DNA from: JAHFTW01 sp038046785
Lineage (GTDB): Archaea > Thermoplasmatota > E2 > JACPAO01 > JAHFTW01
Reading direction: 5' to 3'
DNA length: 64,000 bases
Assembly (NCBI GenBank): GCA_038046785.1
Contig: JBBSVM010000001.1
Location: 157,876-221,875, forward strand
Shown: one piece after another, positions 17,059 through 26,304 of the stretch
Position numbering within the stretch: position 1 is the stretch's first letter
Layout of the letters: each line of letters starts with the position of its first letter
Made by a program: the position numbers and the translations under genes
Notes under the pieces: model-generated
Databases searched by the model: none
Seen by the model: the letters and a program-made list of their open reading frames with translations, nothing else
Told to the model about the DNA's origin: nothing

Positions 17059-17436
17059 GTGCAAATGCAGAAATCGACGCGTGAATCCTCGGCTTGGGTG
17101 CTCGTGCTCGCAATTGGCTTGCCCGTCATCGGTGCTGCTATGCTCGTAGGCATTCTTCCGAGGTTGAACCCTTTCTTGCCAGGCTTGCTCATCTTGATTG
17201 GAGCGCTGTTCGTGGGCCGAGCGACACAGAAAACTACGGCTGGCTTCAAACAGGACGGTGGGTTTGTGCGATACATGGCAGCGGGGCTTCTTGCGGGCGT
17301 TGGTCTGGCCGCCTTCGTGATTGGCTTCACTCGACCGGAATTCGCAGCGCTTCGACTGCCAGGCCTCGCTGTTGGCCTCGTTGGTCTCTATCTGCTGTCG
17401 CGAGTCATCCGGAGTGTCCGGACGCCACGACCTTAG
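17059..17436 (+). CDS. Four-helix membrane protein
   Basis: 125 aa. GTG directly after the hutI stop, or ATG two codons later. Four hydrophobic segments: about 12-32, 38-55, 72-92 and 98-115. No recognised domain. Base composition is lower in GC than hutI. It is probably co-transcribed with hutI because there is no spacer, and may be a transport accessory; this is only context. Confidence 0.6.
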   Translation: MQMQKSTRESSAWVLVLAIGLPVIGAAMLVGILPRLNPFLPGLLILIGALFVGRATQKTTAGFKQDGGFVRYMAAGLLAGVGLAAFVIGFTRPEFAALRLPGLAVGLVGLYLLSRVIRSVRTPRP

Positions 17437-17465
17437 TTCTGCGGCACACTCCTCCGATGCCCGGG

Positions 17466-17533
17466 GTCGCAGATTTCGCAGATGGCTCAGATTCTCCCTC
17501 GTCGCAATCGGTGAAATCTGCGCAATCTGCGAC
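17466..17533. repeat. Palindromic CAGATT-repeat element, copy 2
   Basis: The left arm begins GTCGCAGATTTCGCAGATGG, and the right arm ends AAATCTGCGCAATCTGCGAC, its inverted copy, with a short loop. It lies between convergent genes (the 17059 membrane protein and the histone-like gene), and its right end touches the histone-like gene's stop codon. Confidence 0.75.
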
Positions 17534-17781
17534 TAAGTTGGCAGGGCCGAAGGTGCCGAAGCCGGGGCGCGCACATCCTCCGCTTTGAGCGTGCTGCGTT
17601 TGCCCGAAGCCGCCGCGGCGGCCGACGCGGCGCCAAGCGCGCGCAGGTACTCTTCCGCCAGCGTCTTGGCGGCGGCGACCGCTTCTGGGCTGACGCGCCA
17701 CTCGGCGCCGCTGGGCGGGTTGCCGGCGCGCGTGGTTCCATCCTTCAGCAGGGCTTTGACGTGCGAATCAGCGAGCGCCAT
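17533..17781 (-). CDS. Divergent archaeal histone-fold protein
   Basis: 82 aa. Residues 30-71 (VSPEAVAAAKTLAEEYLRAL...GKRSTLKAEDVR) align by eye with the alpha2-loop2-alpha3 region of archaeal histones, whose typical reading is RVSDDA...LARHAGRKTIKAEDI. Residues 6-14 (SHVKALLKD) match helix alpha1 (IGRIIKDAG). Between alpha1 and alpha2 there are about 11 extra residues, and the third helix is cut short by an Ala/Pro/Ser tail (APASAPSALPT). A DNA-packaging or gene-specific chromatin role is inferred. It sits 47 bp downstream of hutH on the same strand. Confidence 0.65.
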   Translation of the reverse strand: MALADSHVKALLKDGTTRAGNPPSGAEWRVSPEAVAAAKTLAEEYLRALGAASAAAAASGKRSTLKAEDVRAPASAPSALPT

Positions 17782-17828
17782 GGCCGAGGTGACCCAAGGG
17801 CGGGTTCATGAGCGCTGTGGCCGGGGCA

Positions 17829-19361
17829 TCAGGAGAGACGGACGCCGGCATCGGCCACGGCGGCGCGCAGATCGCCCGCTGCGACGAGATTCGTCATCGC
17901 TTTGACGTCGGTGCTGAGGATGCGGTCGCGGTCGAGAGTCGGGATGGTGGCGCGGATGCGATGGTGCGCCGCCCGGGAGCCGGCACCTGCCTGAAGGGGC
18001 GCTTTGAAGTCGAGCGCCTGCGCGGCGCAGAGCGCCTCGATGGCGACGACGTTGCGGGCGTTTTCCAGGACGCGGCCGAGCTTGAGCGCGGAGATGGAGC
18101 CCATGCTGACATGGTCCTCCTGGTTCGCCGAGGTCGGAATGGAGTCCACGCTCGCGGGATGGCACTGCACTTTGTTCTCCGAGACGAGCGCCGCGGCGAC
18201 GTACTGTGCAATCATGAAGCCGGAGTTGAGGCCGCCCGACTCAACCAGGAACGGCTTGAGCCCCTCCGAGAGGTTGGGGTTGACGAGCCGCTCGATGCGG
18301 CGCTCGCTGATGCTGGCCACTTCGGCAAGCGCGATGGCAAGGAAATCAAGTTGGAAGGCGAGCGGCTCGCCGTGGAAGTTGCCCTGGCTGACGATGGTGC
18401 CGTCGCCGAAGACGAGCGGGTTGTCGGTCGCGGCGTTGATCTCGATGACGAGGACGCTCGCGGCGTTCTCGATGACGTCGCGGCACGCCCCCAGCACCTG
18501 CGGGGCGCAGCGCAGCGAGTAGGCGTCTTGCACCCGTTCGCAGCCCTCGTGGGAGTGGACAATGCCGGAGTCGGCGGTGAGGCGGCGCAGGTTGGCGGCG
18601 ACGACGCCCTGCCCGACATGCGGGCGCACCTTGTGCACGCGGGCGTCGAGCGGGGCGACGGAGCCCATGAGCGCCTCCAGGCTCATGCCCGCCGCAATCT
18701 GCGCATCGGCAAGAAGCCCCTGTGCGTCGACGGTGGCGAGGCAGCCGATGGCGGACATCATCTGGGTGCCGTTGATGAGCGCCAATCCCTCCTTGGCTTC
18801 GAGGACCAAGGGCTCCAGTCCGGCACTGGCGAGCGCCTCGGCAGCGGGGATGCGACGGCCTTCCACATCCAGTTCGCCAAGCCCAATGACGGGGAGCGCC
18901 ATGTGGGCGAGCGGGCAGAGGTCACCCGAGGCGCCCACCGAACCGCGCGATGGGACGACCGGGACGAGGTTCTTGTTGAGCAGGGCCACGAGGAACTCGA
19001 TGAGTTGCCGCCGCACCCCAGAGCAGCCTTTGAGGAGAGTGTTGATGCGAATGAGCAGCATGGCGCGCACGACGTCGCGGGCCAGCGGGTTGCCGACGCC
19101 GACGGCGTGGCTCATCAGCAGGTTGCGCTGCAGCTCCCGCACCTGGTATGTGCTGATGCGCACATGGGCAAACTCGCCGAAGCCGGTCGTGATGCCATAC
19201 GCTACCTCGCCCTTCTCGACCAGCTTCTCGACGACGCGGCGGCTCGCCTCAACGGCGGGCCAGGCGGGGGCATCCACGGCGACCAAGGCGCCGCGCCGCG
19301 CGACCGCCTCGACCTGGGCGAGGGTGAGCGAGGAGCCATCCAGCTTGATGGTGCGGGGCAC
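17829..19361 (-). CDS. hutH: Histidine ammonia-lyase
   Basis: 510 aa, standard length, GTG start. The Ala-Ser-Gly that forms the MIO electrophile is at 144-146 in RGSVGASGDLCPLAHMAL. Other family blocks are YGITTGFGEF, NGTQMMSAIG and NPLARDVVRAML. It deaminates histidine to urocanate, the first step of the hut pathway. The histone-like gene follows on the same strand, and the hicBA pair is divergent upstream. Confidence 0.96.
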   Translation of the reverse strand: MPRTIKLDGSSLTLAQVEAVARRGALVAVDAPAWPAVEASRRVVEKLVEKGEVAYGITTGFGEFAHVRISTYQVRELQRNLLMSHAVGVGNPLARDVVRAMLLIRINTLLKGCSGVRRQLIEFLVALLNKNLVPVVPSRGSVGASGDLCPLAHMALPVIGLGELDVEGRRIPAAEALASAGLEPLVLEAKEGLALINGTQMMSAIGCLATVDAQGLLADAQIAAGMSLEALMGSVAPLDARVHKVRPHVGQGVVAANLRRLTADSGIVHSHEGCERVQDAYSLRCAPQVLGACRDVIENAASVLVIEINAATDNPLVFGDGTIVSQGNFHGEPLAFQLDFLAIALAEVASISERRIERLVNPNLSEGLKPFLVESGGLNSGFMIAQYVAAALVSENKVQCHPASVDSIPTSANQEDHVSMGSISALKLGRVLENARNVVAIEALCAAQALDFKAPLQAGAGSRAAHHRIRATIPTLDRDRILSTDVKAMTNLVAAGDLRAAVADAGVRLS

Positions 19362-19403
19362 GATTCGGGCAGCCGGCGTCTCGGTTTAAGCCTGAACGGC
19401 CGA

Positions 19404-19426
19404 CTCGCACAGGCGTTGGCCTGTCC
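19404..19426. repeat. 23-nt palindrome (ACAGGC/GCCTGT), copy 1
   Basis: CTCGCACAGGC-GTTG-GCCTGTCC lies in the hutH-hicB divergent gap. The same stem with the complementary loop CAAC occurs at 37593-37615. It could be an operator or a small mobile palindrome. Confidence 0.45.
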
Positions 19427-19483
19427 GGCCTGATTTTCCTTGCTCCGCCCTTGACCCACAAAGCCTACAAGGAGACCCAAGCC

Positions 19484-19714
19484 ATGCCGAATGCGATGCG
19501 GTTCACGGTGACGCTCGACCCCGCCCCGGAGGGTGGGTTTACCGTCCAGTGCATCGAAGTCCCAGGTGCCATTTCGGAGGGCGAGACCCGCGAGGAGGCG
19601 CTCGCCAACATCCAGGACGCCATCGCATCCATCCTGTCGGTCCGCCGCGCCGAGGCGCGCGGACGCCACGCCGTCGTCCAGACGGTGGATGTGGATGCCG
19701 AAGCTGCCGCGTGA
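19484..19714 (+). CDS. hicB: HicB-family antitoxin
   Basis: 76 aa. MRFTVTLDPAPEGGFTVQCI followed by EVPGAISEGETREEALANIQ is the HicB partial RNase H fold signature (G-F-x-V-x-C-x-E-x-P-G-x-x-x-x-G-x-T-x-E-E-A). It has no C-terminal DNA-binding domain, so it is a short HicB. ATG at 19484 is chosen because it begins the conserved core; an upstream TTG is weaker. It overlaps hicA by 20 nt, the tight coupling typical of toxin-antitoxin pairs. Confidence 0.85.
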   Translation: MPNAMRFTVTLDPAPEGGFTVQCIEVPGAISEGETREEALANIQDAIASILSVRRAEARGRHAVVQTVDVDAEAAA

Positions 19715-19901
19715 CCTCTCGCACGACCGACTCGTTCGTTTCCTGCTGTCGCGCGGTTGGATGGTGGTGGGAGGCACGCGTCACACGGTCCTTGAGCGTG
19801 ACGACGTTCAACTGACGGTTCCTCGACACACCAAACTCAAGACTAGAACCGTTGCGGCCATCCTCAAACAGGCCGGCGTCGCGGACTGGAGCGAACTTTG
19901 A
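19695..19901 (+). CDS. hicA: HicA-family mRNA interferase toxin
   Basis: 68 aa. The segment MVVGGTRHTVLERDDVQLTV followed by PRHTKLKTRTVAAILKQAGV matches the HicA dsRNA-binding-like fold with its catalytic His (GTRH in place of GSHH) and C-terminal ILKQAG. HicA cleaves mRNA and is neutralised by HicB. The order is hicB-hicA, the reverse of the common arrangement. Its 3' end overlaps the convergent GNAT gene by 38 nt. Confidence 0.85.
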   Translation: MPKLPRDLSHDRLVRFLLSRGWMVVGGTRHTVLERDDVQLTVPRHTKLKTRTVAAILKQAGVADWSEL

Positions 19902-20406
19902 ACCGCAACTCCCAGGTCTCCTCGTGCCCCCACGGCGCCCAGGGGCAAGGTTCGGGGTCCACCCAGGTGCGCACGAAGCCGTTGATGTCGTAGAGGTGGC
20001 GTGCAGCGGCGAGGTCGTCGACTGTGAGCAAGTGAACGCCGCGGTAGCTCTGTTTGCGGGCGAAGCGCAGGGCGGTTGCCATGAGCCGTTGGCCAAGCCC
20101 AAAGCCACGCGCTTCGCGCTCCAGCAGAACCCAGCGCAGCTTTGCCCACCCCGGCCGCTCGGGGTCGATGTGGATGGCGATGGAGCCGACCCGTTTGCCG
20201 TCCAGTTCGGCAATCCACAGCGCCTCGCGGACGCGGTCGTCGCGCTCCAGGAACGGGATGAGGCTCTTGGCGACGTAGGTCTCGAACTCCGGCGTGTAGC
20301 CGAACTCGGCAGGATAGACGACCGCGTGGCGTTCCAGCAGCCAGCCGACATCGCCGCGACGGTGGCGACGAATGCGAGCCGTCGGACGCACGCGCCGAGT
20401 CGGCAC
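19864..20406 (-). CDS. GNAT-family N-acetyltransferase
   Basis: 180 aa from GTG. The acetyl-CoA loop is EARGFGLGQRLMATALRFAR (R-G-x-G-x-G-like), preceded by GSIAIHIDPERPGWAKLRWV and followed by LTVDDLAAARHLYDINGFVR. It starts two bases after the hutU stop, so it is probably translated from the hutU transcript. It resembles the GNAT domains fused to MarR regulators. The substrate is unknown. Confidence 0.8.
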   Translation of the reverse strand: MPTRRVRPTARIRRHRRGDVGWLLERHAVVYPAEFGYTPEFETYVAKSLIPFLERDDRVREALWIAELDGKRVGSIAIHIDPERPGWAKLRWVLLEREARGFGLGQRLMATALRFARKQSYRGVHLLTVDDLAAARHLYDINGFVRTWVDPEPCPWAPWGHEETWELRFKVRSSPRRRPV

Positions 20407-20408
20407 GG

Positions 20409-22094
<1,686 letters not shown>

Positions 22095-22158
22095 GACGGC
22101 GCGACCGGGCCCGCAGGCATAGCGGTTCCGGCCCCGAGCACTCCCCTTCGCTCCGGAC

Positions 22159-22288
22159 CATCCGCCGATTGCGCCGATTCCGCCGACCCGCACGCGGAGC
22201 GCGCGGAACGGTTTCCACGCTCTTCCGCGACTTCCACGTGTGAAGATCAAAGTGGGCGGTCGGTGCAATCTGCGAAATCGGCGGATGG
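22159..22288. repeat. Palindromic repeat element, copy 3 (CCGATT variant, long loop)
   Basis: The left arm CCATCCGCCGATTGCGCCGA and the right arm AATCTGCGAAATCGGCGGAT are inverted copies with the family's 9-nt periodicity. About 70 nt separate them, more than in the other copies. It is the only copy between divergent genes (hutU and the DUF373 gene). Confidence 0.65.
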
Positions 22289-22322
22289 GCCCACTGGCAT
22301 CCGTCAAGCGAGCGCTCCACAT

Positions 22323-22331
22323 CCTTATCAT
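22323..22331 (+). promoter_or_regulatory. TATA-like box of the DUF373 gene
   Basis: CCTTATCAT is centred about 32 nt before the ATG at 22359. It favours that ATG over the one at 22338 and suggests a leaderless transcript. Confidence 0.5.
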
Positions 22332-22358
22332 CGGTTCATGGCCTCATCCCCCTGCCAG

Positions 22359-23468
22359 ATGAAGACGCTCATCCTCTGCGTGGACCGCGACGACGACATC
22401 GGTGCCAAGGGCGGCGTTGCCACCCCCGTCATCGGCCGCCGCCGCAACCTCGAGGCCGCCATGGCGCTCGGCCTCGCCGACCCGGAGGATTCCGATACAA
22501 ACGCCCTGCTCGCCGCCGTCAAACTCTACGACGACGAACTCAAGGCGGGCGTGCGGGCGGAGCAGGTCGAAGTGGCGACCGTGACCGGACATCCCAAGCT
22601 GGGGCTTCAGGCAGACCGCAAACTCACCGCGGAATTGGAGGAGGTTCTGCGCACCGTCCACCCCGACGAGATCATCCTGGTCTCCGACGGCGCCGAGGAC
22701 GAGCAGATTCTGCCCCTCCTGACGTCGCGCGCGAAACTCAGCCATGTCCACCGCTCCATCGTCAAGCAGGCACCCCGCCTCGAGGGCGCCTACTACGTCA
22801 TCACCCGGCTCCTCGACGACGAGAAGCAGGCGAAGCGCTTCGTCCTCCCCTTCGCCCTCGTCCTCCTGCTCTGGGGCTTGGCCTACCTGCTCGGCCTGCA
22901 GACCTACGCCTGGGGCGCCACCCTTGCCGTCGTCGGCCTCTGGCTCCTCGTCCACGCCATGAAGTGGGAAGAGCGTGTGTCGCATCTCTTTGCCGACATC
23001 GGCCGCGGCGTCCGGTCTGGGAAACTCGGCCTCCTTGCCACCGCCATCTTGTTTGGTCTCCTCGTCGCGGGCACCCTCATCGCGCTGCGCACCGTGCAGG
23101 ATCACGTCTCTCCGCCGGGCGTCCTCATCACCTATCCGACCCTTCTCGAGGCCGCCATCTTCCTGCAGGCGTTCCTGCCCTATCTCATCCTGGGCCTGCT
23201 GATTCGCACCGCCGCGGCGCTTCTTGGCACCTGGTCGCGCGGTGAACGAGCCGGAGTCACACACTGGACCGCTGCGTTCACCCTCATCGCCCTCGCGTTT
23301 GCGGGCTCGGTCATCCTCGACGCCTCGGTGGACCGTTTGCAGGGGGCCGACTACCTCCACACGGTCACGCTCGCCCGCATCCTGCAGTTGGCGGGCGGCG
23401 TCGCCGTGCTCATCGTCGGCCTCCTCGTCAACCGCTACGTGCGCGCCACCTCGACGCGGACGGCGTGA
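22359..23468 (+). CDS. DUF373-family archaeal membrane protein
   Basis: 369 aa. It opens with MKTLILCVDRDDDIGAKGGV, the hallmark of DUF373 (an archaeal family of unknown function). The N-terminal soluble alpha/beta domain (about 1-165) contains LADPEDSDTNA and ILVSDGAEDEQ. Six to eight membrane helices then fill residues 170-365. An in-frame ATG lies seven codons upstream, but the TATA spacing and the conserved N-terminus support 22359. The stop overlaps the mptE ATG (TGATG). The coupling suggests a functional link, not yet known. Confidence 0.88.
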   Translation: MKTLILCVDRDDDIGAKGGVATPVIGRRRNLEAAMALGLADPEDSDTNALLAAVKLYDDELKAGVRAEQVEVATVTGHPKLGLQADRKLTAELEEVLRTVHPDEIILVSDGAEDEQILPLLTSRAKLSHVHRSIVKQAPRLEGAYYVITRLLDDEKQAKRFVLPFALVLLLWGLAYLLGLQTYAWGATLAVVGLWLLVHAMKWEERVSHLFADIGRGVRSGKLGLLATAILFGLLVAGTLIALRTVQDHVSPPGVLITYPTLLEAAIFLQAFLPYLILGLLIRTAAALLGTWSRGERAGVTHWTAAFTLIALAFAGSVILDASVDRLQGADYLHTVTLARILQLAGGVAVLIVGLLVNRYVRATSTRTA

Positions 23469-24157
23469 TGGAGTGGACCGATTGGTCGGCGCAGATGGAC
23501 GCCATCCGAGCGCAGTTCGGATACGCCGAGGCGACCGACCGCGAGGCGGCCCTGCTCCTGCGGGACCGGATGCCCGCGCCGCAGCCATGGCGGATGCTGG
23601 GCGTGCAGTTGCGCAACCGGCGCAACCTGGCCATCCTCGGCTGCGGCCCGAACCTGAGCCGCACCCCCGTCGCCGAGTTGGCCGGCAAAGTCATCGTCGC
23701 CGCCGACGGCGCCACGAGCTGGCTGCGCGAGCAAGGCGTCATCCCGAACCTCATCGTCACCGACCTCGACGGCGCCGAGGCGGACCTGGAATGGGCGGCC
23801 CGCCAGGGCGCGCTCATGGTGCTCCACGCGCACGGCGACAACCAGGACGCCATCGTGCGGCTCGCTCCGCGTCTTGGGCCACTCGCCTGGGGCACCCACC
23901 AGGTTGAGCCGACGGCGGACCTGGAGCCTCTGCGCAACCTGGGAGGATTCACCGACGGCGACCGTGCCGTGCTGCTCTGCGAAGCGTTCGGCGGCCTGCG
24001 CGCAACGCTCTACGGGTTCGACTTCGACGCTCCGCCAAGTCCCTACTCGGGCCGCTTTGACCCCGCCACCAAGCCGGCGAAATTGCAGTGGGCGCGTCGC
24101 ATCGTTGAGGCGTGCCAGGTGCGCGGCAAGTTGCAGCTCACGCTGTGGCAGCCTTAG
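23468..24157 (+). CDS. mptE: 6-hydroxymethyl-7,8-dihydropterin pyrophosphokinase (MptE type)
   Basis: 229 aa. The core has LAILGCGPNLSRTPVAELAG followed by ADGATSWLREQGVIPNLIVT and DLDG, the sugar-phosphate-like binding region of the archaeal MptE/DUF115 family. It transfers pyrophosphate from ATP to 6-hydroxymethyl-dihydropterin in the synthesis of tetrahydropterin or folate cofactors. It overlaps DUF373 by one base. Convergent with cutA; a palindromic repeat lies in the gap. Confidence 0.87.
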   Translation: MEWTDWSAQMDAIRAQFGYAEATDREAALLLRDRMPAPQPWRMLGVQLRNRRNLAILGCGPNLSRTPVAELAGKVIVAADGATSWLREQGVIPNLIVTDLDGAEADLEWAARQGALMVLHAHGDNQDAIVRLAPRLGPLAWGTHQVEPTADLEPLRNLGGFTDGDRAVLLCEAFGGLRATLYGFDFDAPPSPYSGRFDPATKPAKLQWARRIVEACQVRGKLQLTLWQP

Positions 24158-24194
24158 CACGAGTTCGTCTTGCGAGCCAATGCATGCCCCGCGA

Positions 24195-24272
24195 GTCACA
24201 GATTGCGCAGATTCTCCTCTTTTACCACGTTTCGGAATGGAAGCAATCTGCGAAATCTGAGGAGCCTGCGAC
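24195..24272. repeat. Palindromic CAGATT-repeat element, copy 4
   Basis: The left arm GTCACAGATTGCGCAGATTC pairs with the right arm CAATCTGCGAAATCTGAGGA and trailing GCCTGCGAC. It lies between the convergent mptE and cutA genes. Confidence 0.7.
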
Positions 24273-24328
24273 GCGTCAGAATGGGGTCTCGGCGGCCAGG
24301 TCATGCGTCGTCGCGGCGCGCTTCATGT

Positions 24329-24646
24329 TCACTCGCCCCGTCGCATCCAGCGGGCGTAGTCGCCGTTGACGAAGGCAGGGACGCGCTCGAAAAGGGGCAG
24401 CTCGTACGGGTGGTTCGCACGCCACCGACGCTCCAGGTTTCGCACACGCTGCTGCCGGACGCGCGCCTCCACCACGAACTCCTCCTCGTCATGGCGGACG
24501 CCCTGCCACCAGTAGAGTGAACGGACGCGCTGGATGTAGGCGCAACTCGCGTACGCCTCGTCCACGGCGATGCGTGCCAGCCGGTCGGCGTCCGCCTCCG
24601 TCGCCACCGTTGTGCGCAGCAGCCAGACGCGCCAGAACAGGCCCAT
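24329..24646 (-). CDS. cutA: CutA1 divalent-cation tolerance protein
   Basis: 105 aa. RVRSLYWWQGVRHDEEEFVV and HPYELPLFERVP are the conserved CutA1 blocks (SxYxWxG...E-E and HPYExP). CutA1 forms ferredoxin-like trimers linked to metal tolerance; its exact role is unsettled. The start at 24646 (MGLFWRVWLLRTTVATEADA) gives the usual family length; the longer frame is not supported. Confidence 0.92.
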   Translation of the reverse strand: MGLFWRVWLLRTTVATEADADRLARIAVDEAYASCAYIQRVRSLYWWQGVRHDEEEFVVEARVRQQRVRNLERRWRANHPYELPLFERVPAFVNGDYARWMRRGE

Positions 24647-24676
24647 GCCCGACCATCGCGACGCCCCCACAAGAAC

Positions 24677-24686
24677 CCTTATGCCA
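24677..24686 (+). promoter_or_regulatory. TATA-like box of the site-2 protease gene
   Basis: CCCTTATGCC places the A of TTAT 30 nt before ATG 24711. The in-frame ATG inside the box (24681) is therefore unlikely to be the start. Confidence 0.5.
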
Positions 24687-24710
24687 AGCGCTTCGGTCGA
24701 AATCCTGCTC

Positions 24711-26069
24711 ATGGAGATGCTCTGGATTGTTCTCGCCCTCGTGGCCGGCTGGGCTCTCCTGCTCTACTGGCTCGGCGCCACCGGCCGCCTGGCACGCTGG
24801 AACATGGGGCTCCTCATGGGCATCGCGCTCATGGTGCGCACCCAGCGCGGCACCGGCACCATCGAGTTCCTGAGCCGTCCGAAACGGTTCTGGAACCTTG
24901 TTGCCGACGTCGGCATCGTCGTGACTCTGCTTGGCATGGCCGCGATGACCATCCTGTTCGTCTGGAGCGCCCTCTTCGCCCTGCAGCCCGACTCCGGTCT
25001 CGAGCCGCTTGGCGTCGCTGAGATTCTCGTCATCCCCGGCGTCAATCCCTTCGTCCCGCTCTGGTACGGCCTCGTCGCCCTCATTGTCACCCTTGTCGTC
25101 CACGAGGGTGGCCACGGCATCCTGGCGCGCGCCAACAACATGCGGCTCAAGTCGCTCGGCCTCCTCATCGCCGTGGTCCCCATTGGCGCCTTCGTCGAGC
25201 CCGATGAAGCGGACATGAAGGCCGCATCGCGCCGCAAGCGTCTGCGCGTCTTTGCGGCTGGACCCGCCGTCAACCTCGCCTTCGCCTCGCTCAGCCTCCT
25301 CGCCTTCAGCAGCTTGGTGGGTGCTGCCTCGTTCGCCCCCGGCGTTCACGTCGCAGGCGTCGTGGTGGACGGCCCCGCGGCCGACGCTGGCGTGGAAGGC
25401 GGCATCACCTTCGTCAGCGTCGGGAACGTCACGCTTGCCGACTGGACCGCGTTCCGTGGCTACCTCAACACGACCCGGCCGGGCGATGTCGTCGCGCTCG
25501 CGGCGAACGACGGCCGGACGTTCCAGGTGACGCTGGAGTCACGATGGGAGCAGCTCACGCCGGAGCAGCAACAACAAGTGGTCGCCCAGAACGCGACGCT
25601 GGCCGAGTCGCTGCAACAGCAGAGTTTCCTTGGCGTCCGCCCGCTTCTGGAGAGCGATGTCGGCTTCCTCTCCGCCCCGTTCGAGCAGGGCGGCATCGGA
25701 TTCCTCAAGCTCATCAGCCTCCCCATCGGAGAGATTCGCGGCAGCCCGGTCCTCTCCACCTACATGCCCGCCTTCCTCGAAGCCCCCGCCACCGAGGGCG
25801 CCTACTGGATTGCCGCAACGCTCTGTTTCTGGCTCTTCTGGATCAACCTCATGGTGGGACTAACGAACATCCTGCCGATGGCCCCGCTCGACGGCGGCCA
25901 CATCTTCCGCGACGTCGTAGGCGGCGCCGTGCAGCGGCTGAGGCCCAGCCTGGACGAGCCGCGCCGCGAACGGGTGGTCGGACGCATCGCGGCCGGTGTC
26001 GGCTTCTTCATCCTCGCCGCATTCATTCTGCAGATTGCCGGACCGTACCTGGCGCGAAGTTTTGGATAA
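24711..26069 (+). CDS. Site-2 protease (M50 family) with PDZ-like domain
   Basis: 452 aa. Zinc-binding HEGGH is at 131-135 (TLVVHEGGHGILARANNMRL), and the third ligand is D394 in MAPLDGGHIFRD. Several membrane helices flank these. A PDZ-like stretch (about 220-275: VAGVVVDGPAADAGVEGGIT) is inserted between them. This is an intramembrane metalloprotease of the S2P/RseP type that cuts membrane-bound regulators or signal-peptide remnants. Start at 24711 was chosen from TATA spacing; ATG 24681 would add ten residues. The gene ends before the low-complexity tract. Confidence 0.9.
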   Translation: MEMLWIVLALVAGWALLLYWLGATGRLARWNMGLLMGIALMVRTQRGTGTIEFLSRPKRFWNLVADVGIVVTLLGMAAMTILFVWSALFALQPDSGLEPLGVAEILVIPGVNPFVPLWYGLVALIVTLVVHEGGHGILARANNMRLKSLGLLIAVVPIGAFVEPDEADMKAASRRKRLRVFAAGPAVNLAFASLSLLAFSSLVGAASFAPGVHVAGVVVDGPAADAGVEGGITFVSVGNVTLADWTAFRGYLNTTRPGDVVALAANDGRTFQVTLESRWEQLTPEQQQQVVAQNATLAESLQQQSFLGVRPLLESDVGFLSAPFEQGGIGFLKLISLPIGEIRGSPVLSTYMPAFLEAPATEGAYWIAATLCFWLFWINLMVGLTNILPMAPLDGGHIFRDVVGGAVQRLRPSLDEPRRERVVGRIAAGVGFFILAAFILQIAGPYLARSFG

Positions 26070-26138
26070 CCCCATGAATCTCCGTTGCGCTGAGTTGCGA
26101 GCGCTCGCGCGAGCCGCCAGGGGGTCGCGGGGGGCCGC

Positions 26139-26219
<81 letters not shown>

Positions 26220-26270
26220 CCAGCCAAAGGCTGTCCAGCCGATCGACCGTGCTTGCGGTCGTGCGACATC

Positions 26271-26280
26271 CTCTTATGAA
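26271..26280 (+). promoter_or_regulatory. TATA-like box of the GltD-like gene
   Basis: CTCTTATGAA lies about 29 nt before the ATG at 26305. Confidence 0.5.
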
Positions 26281-26304
26281 CGGCCACCTGAAGAGACCCT
26301 GAAG

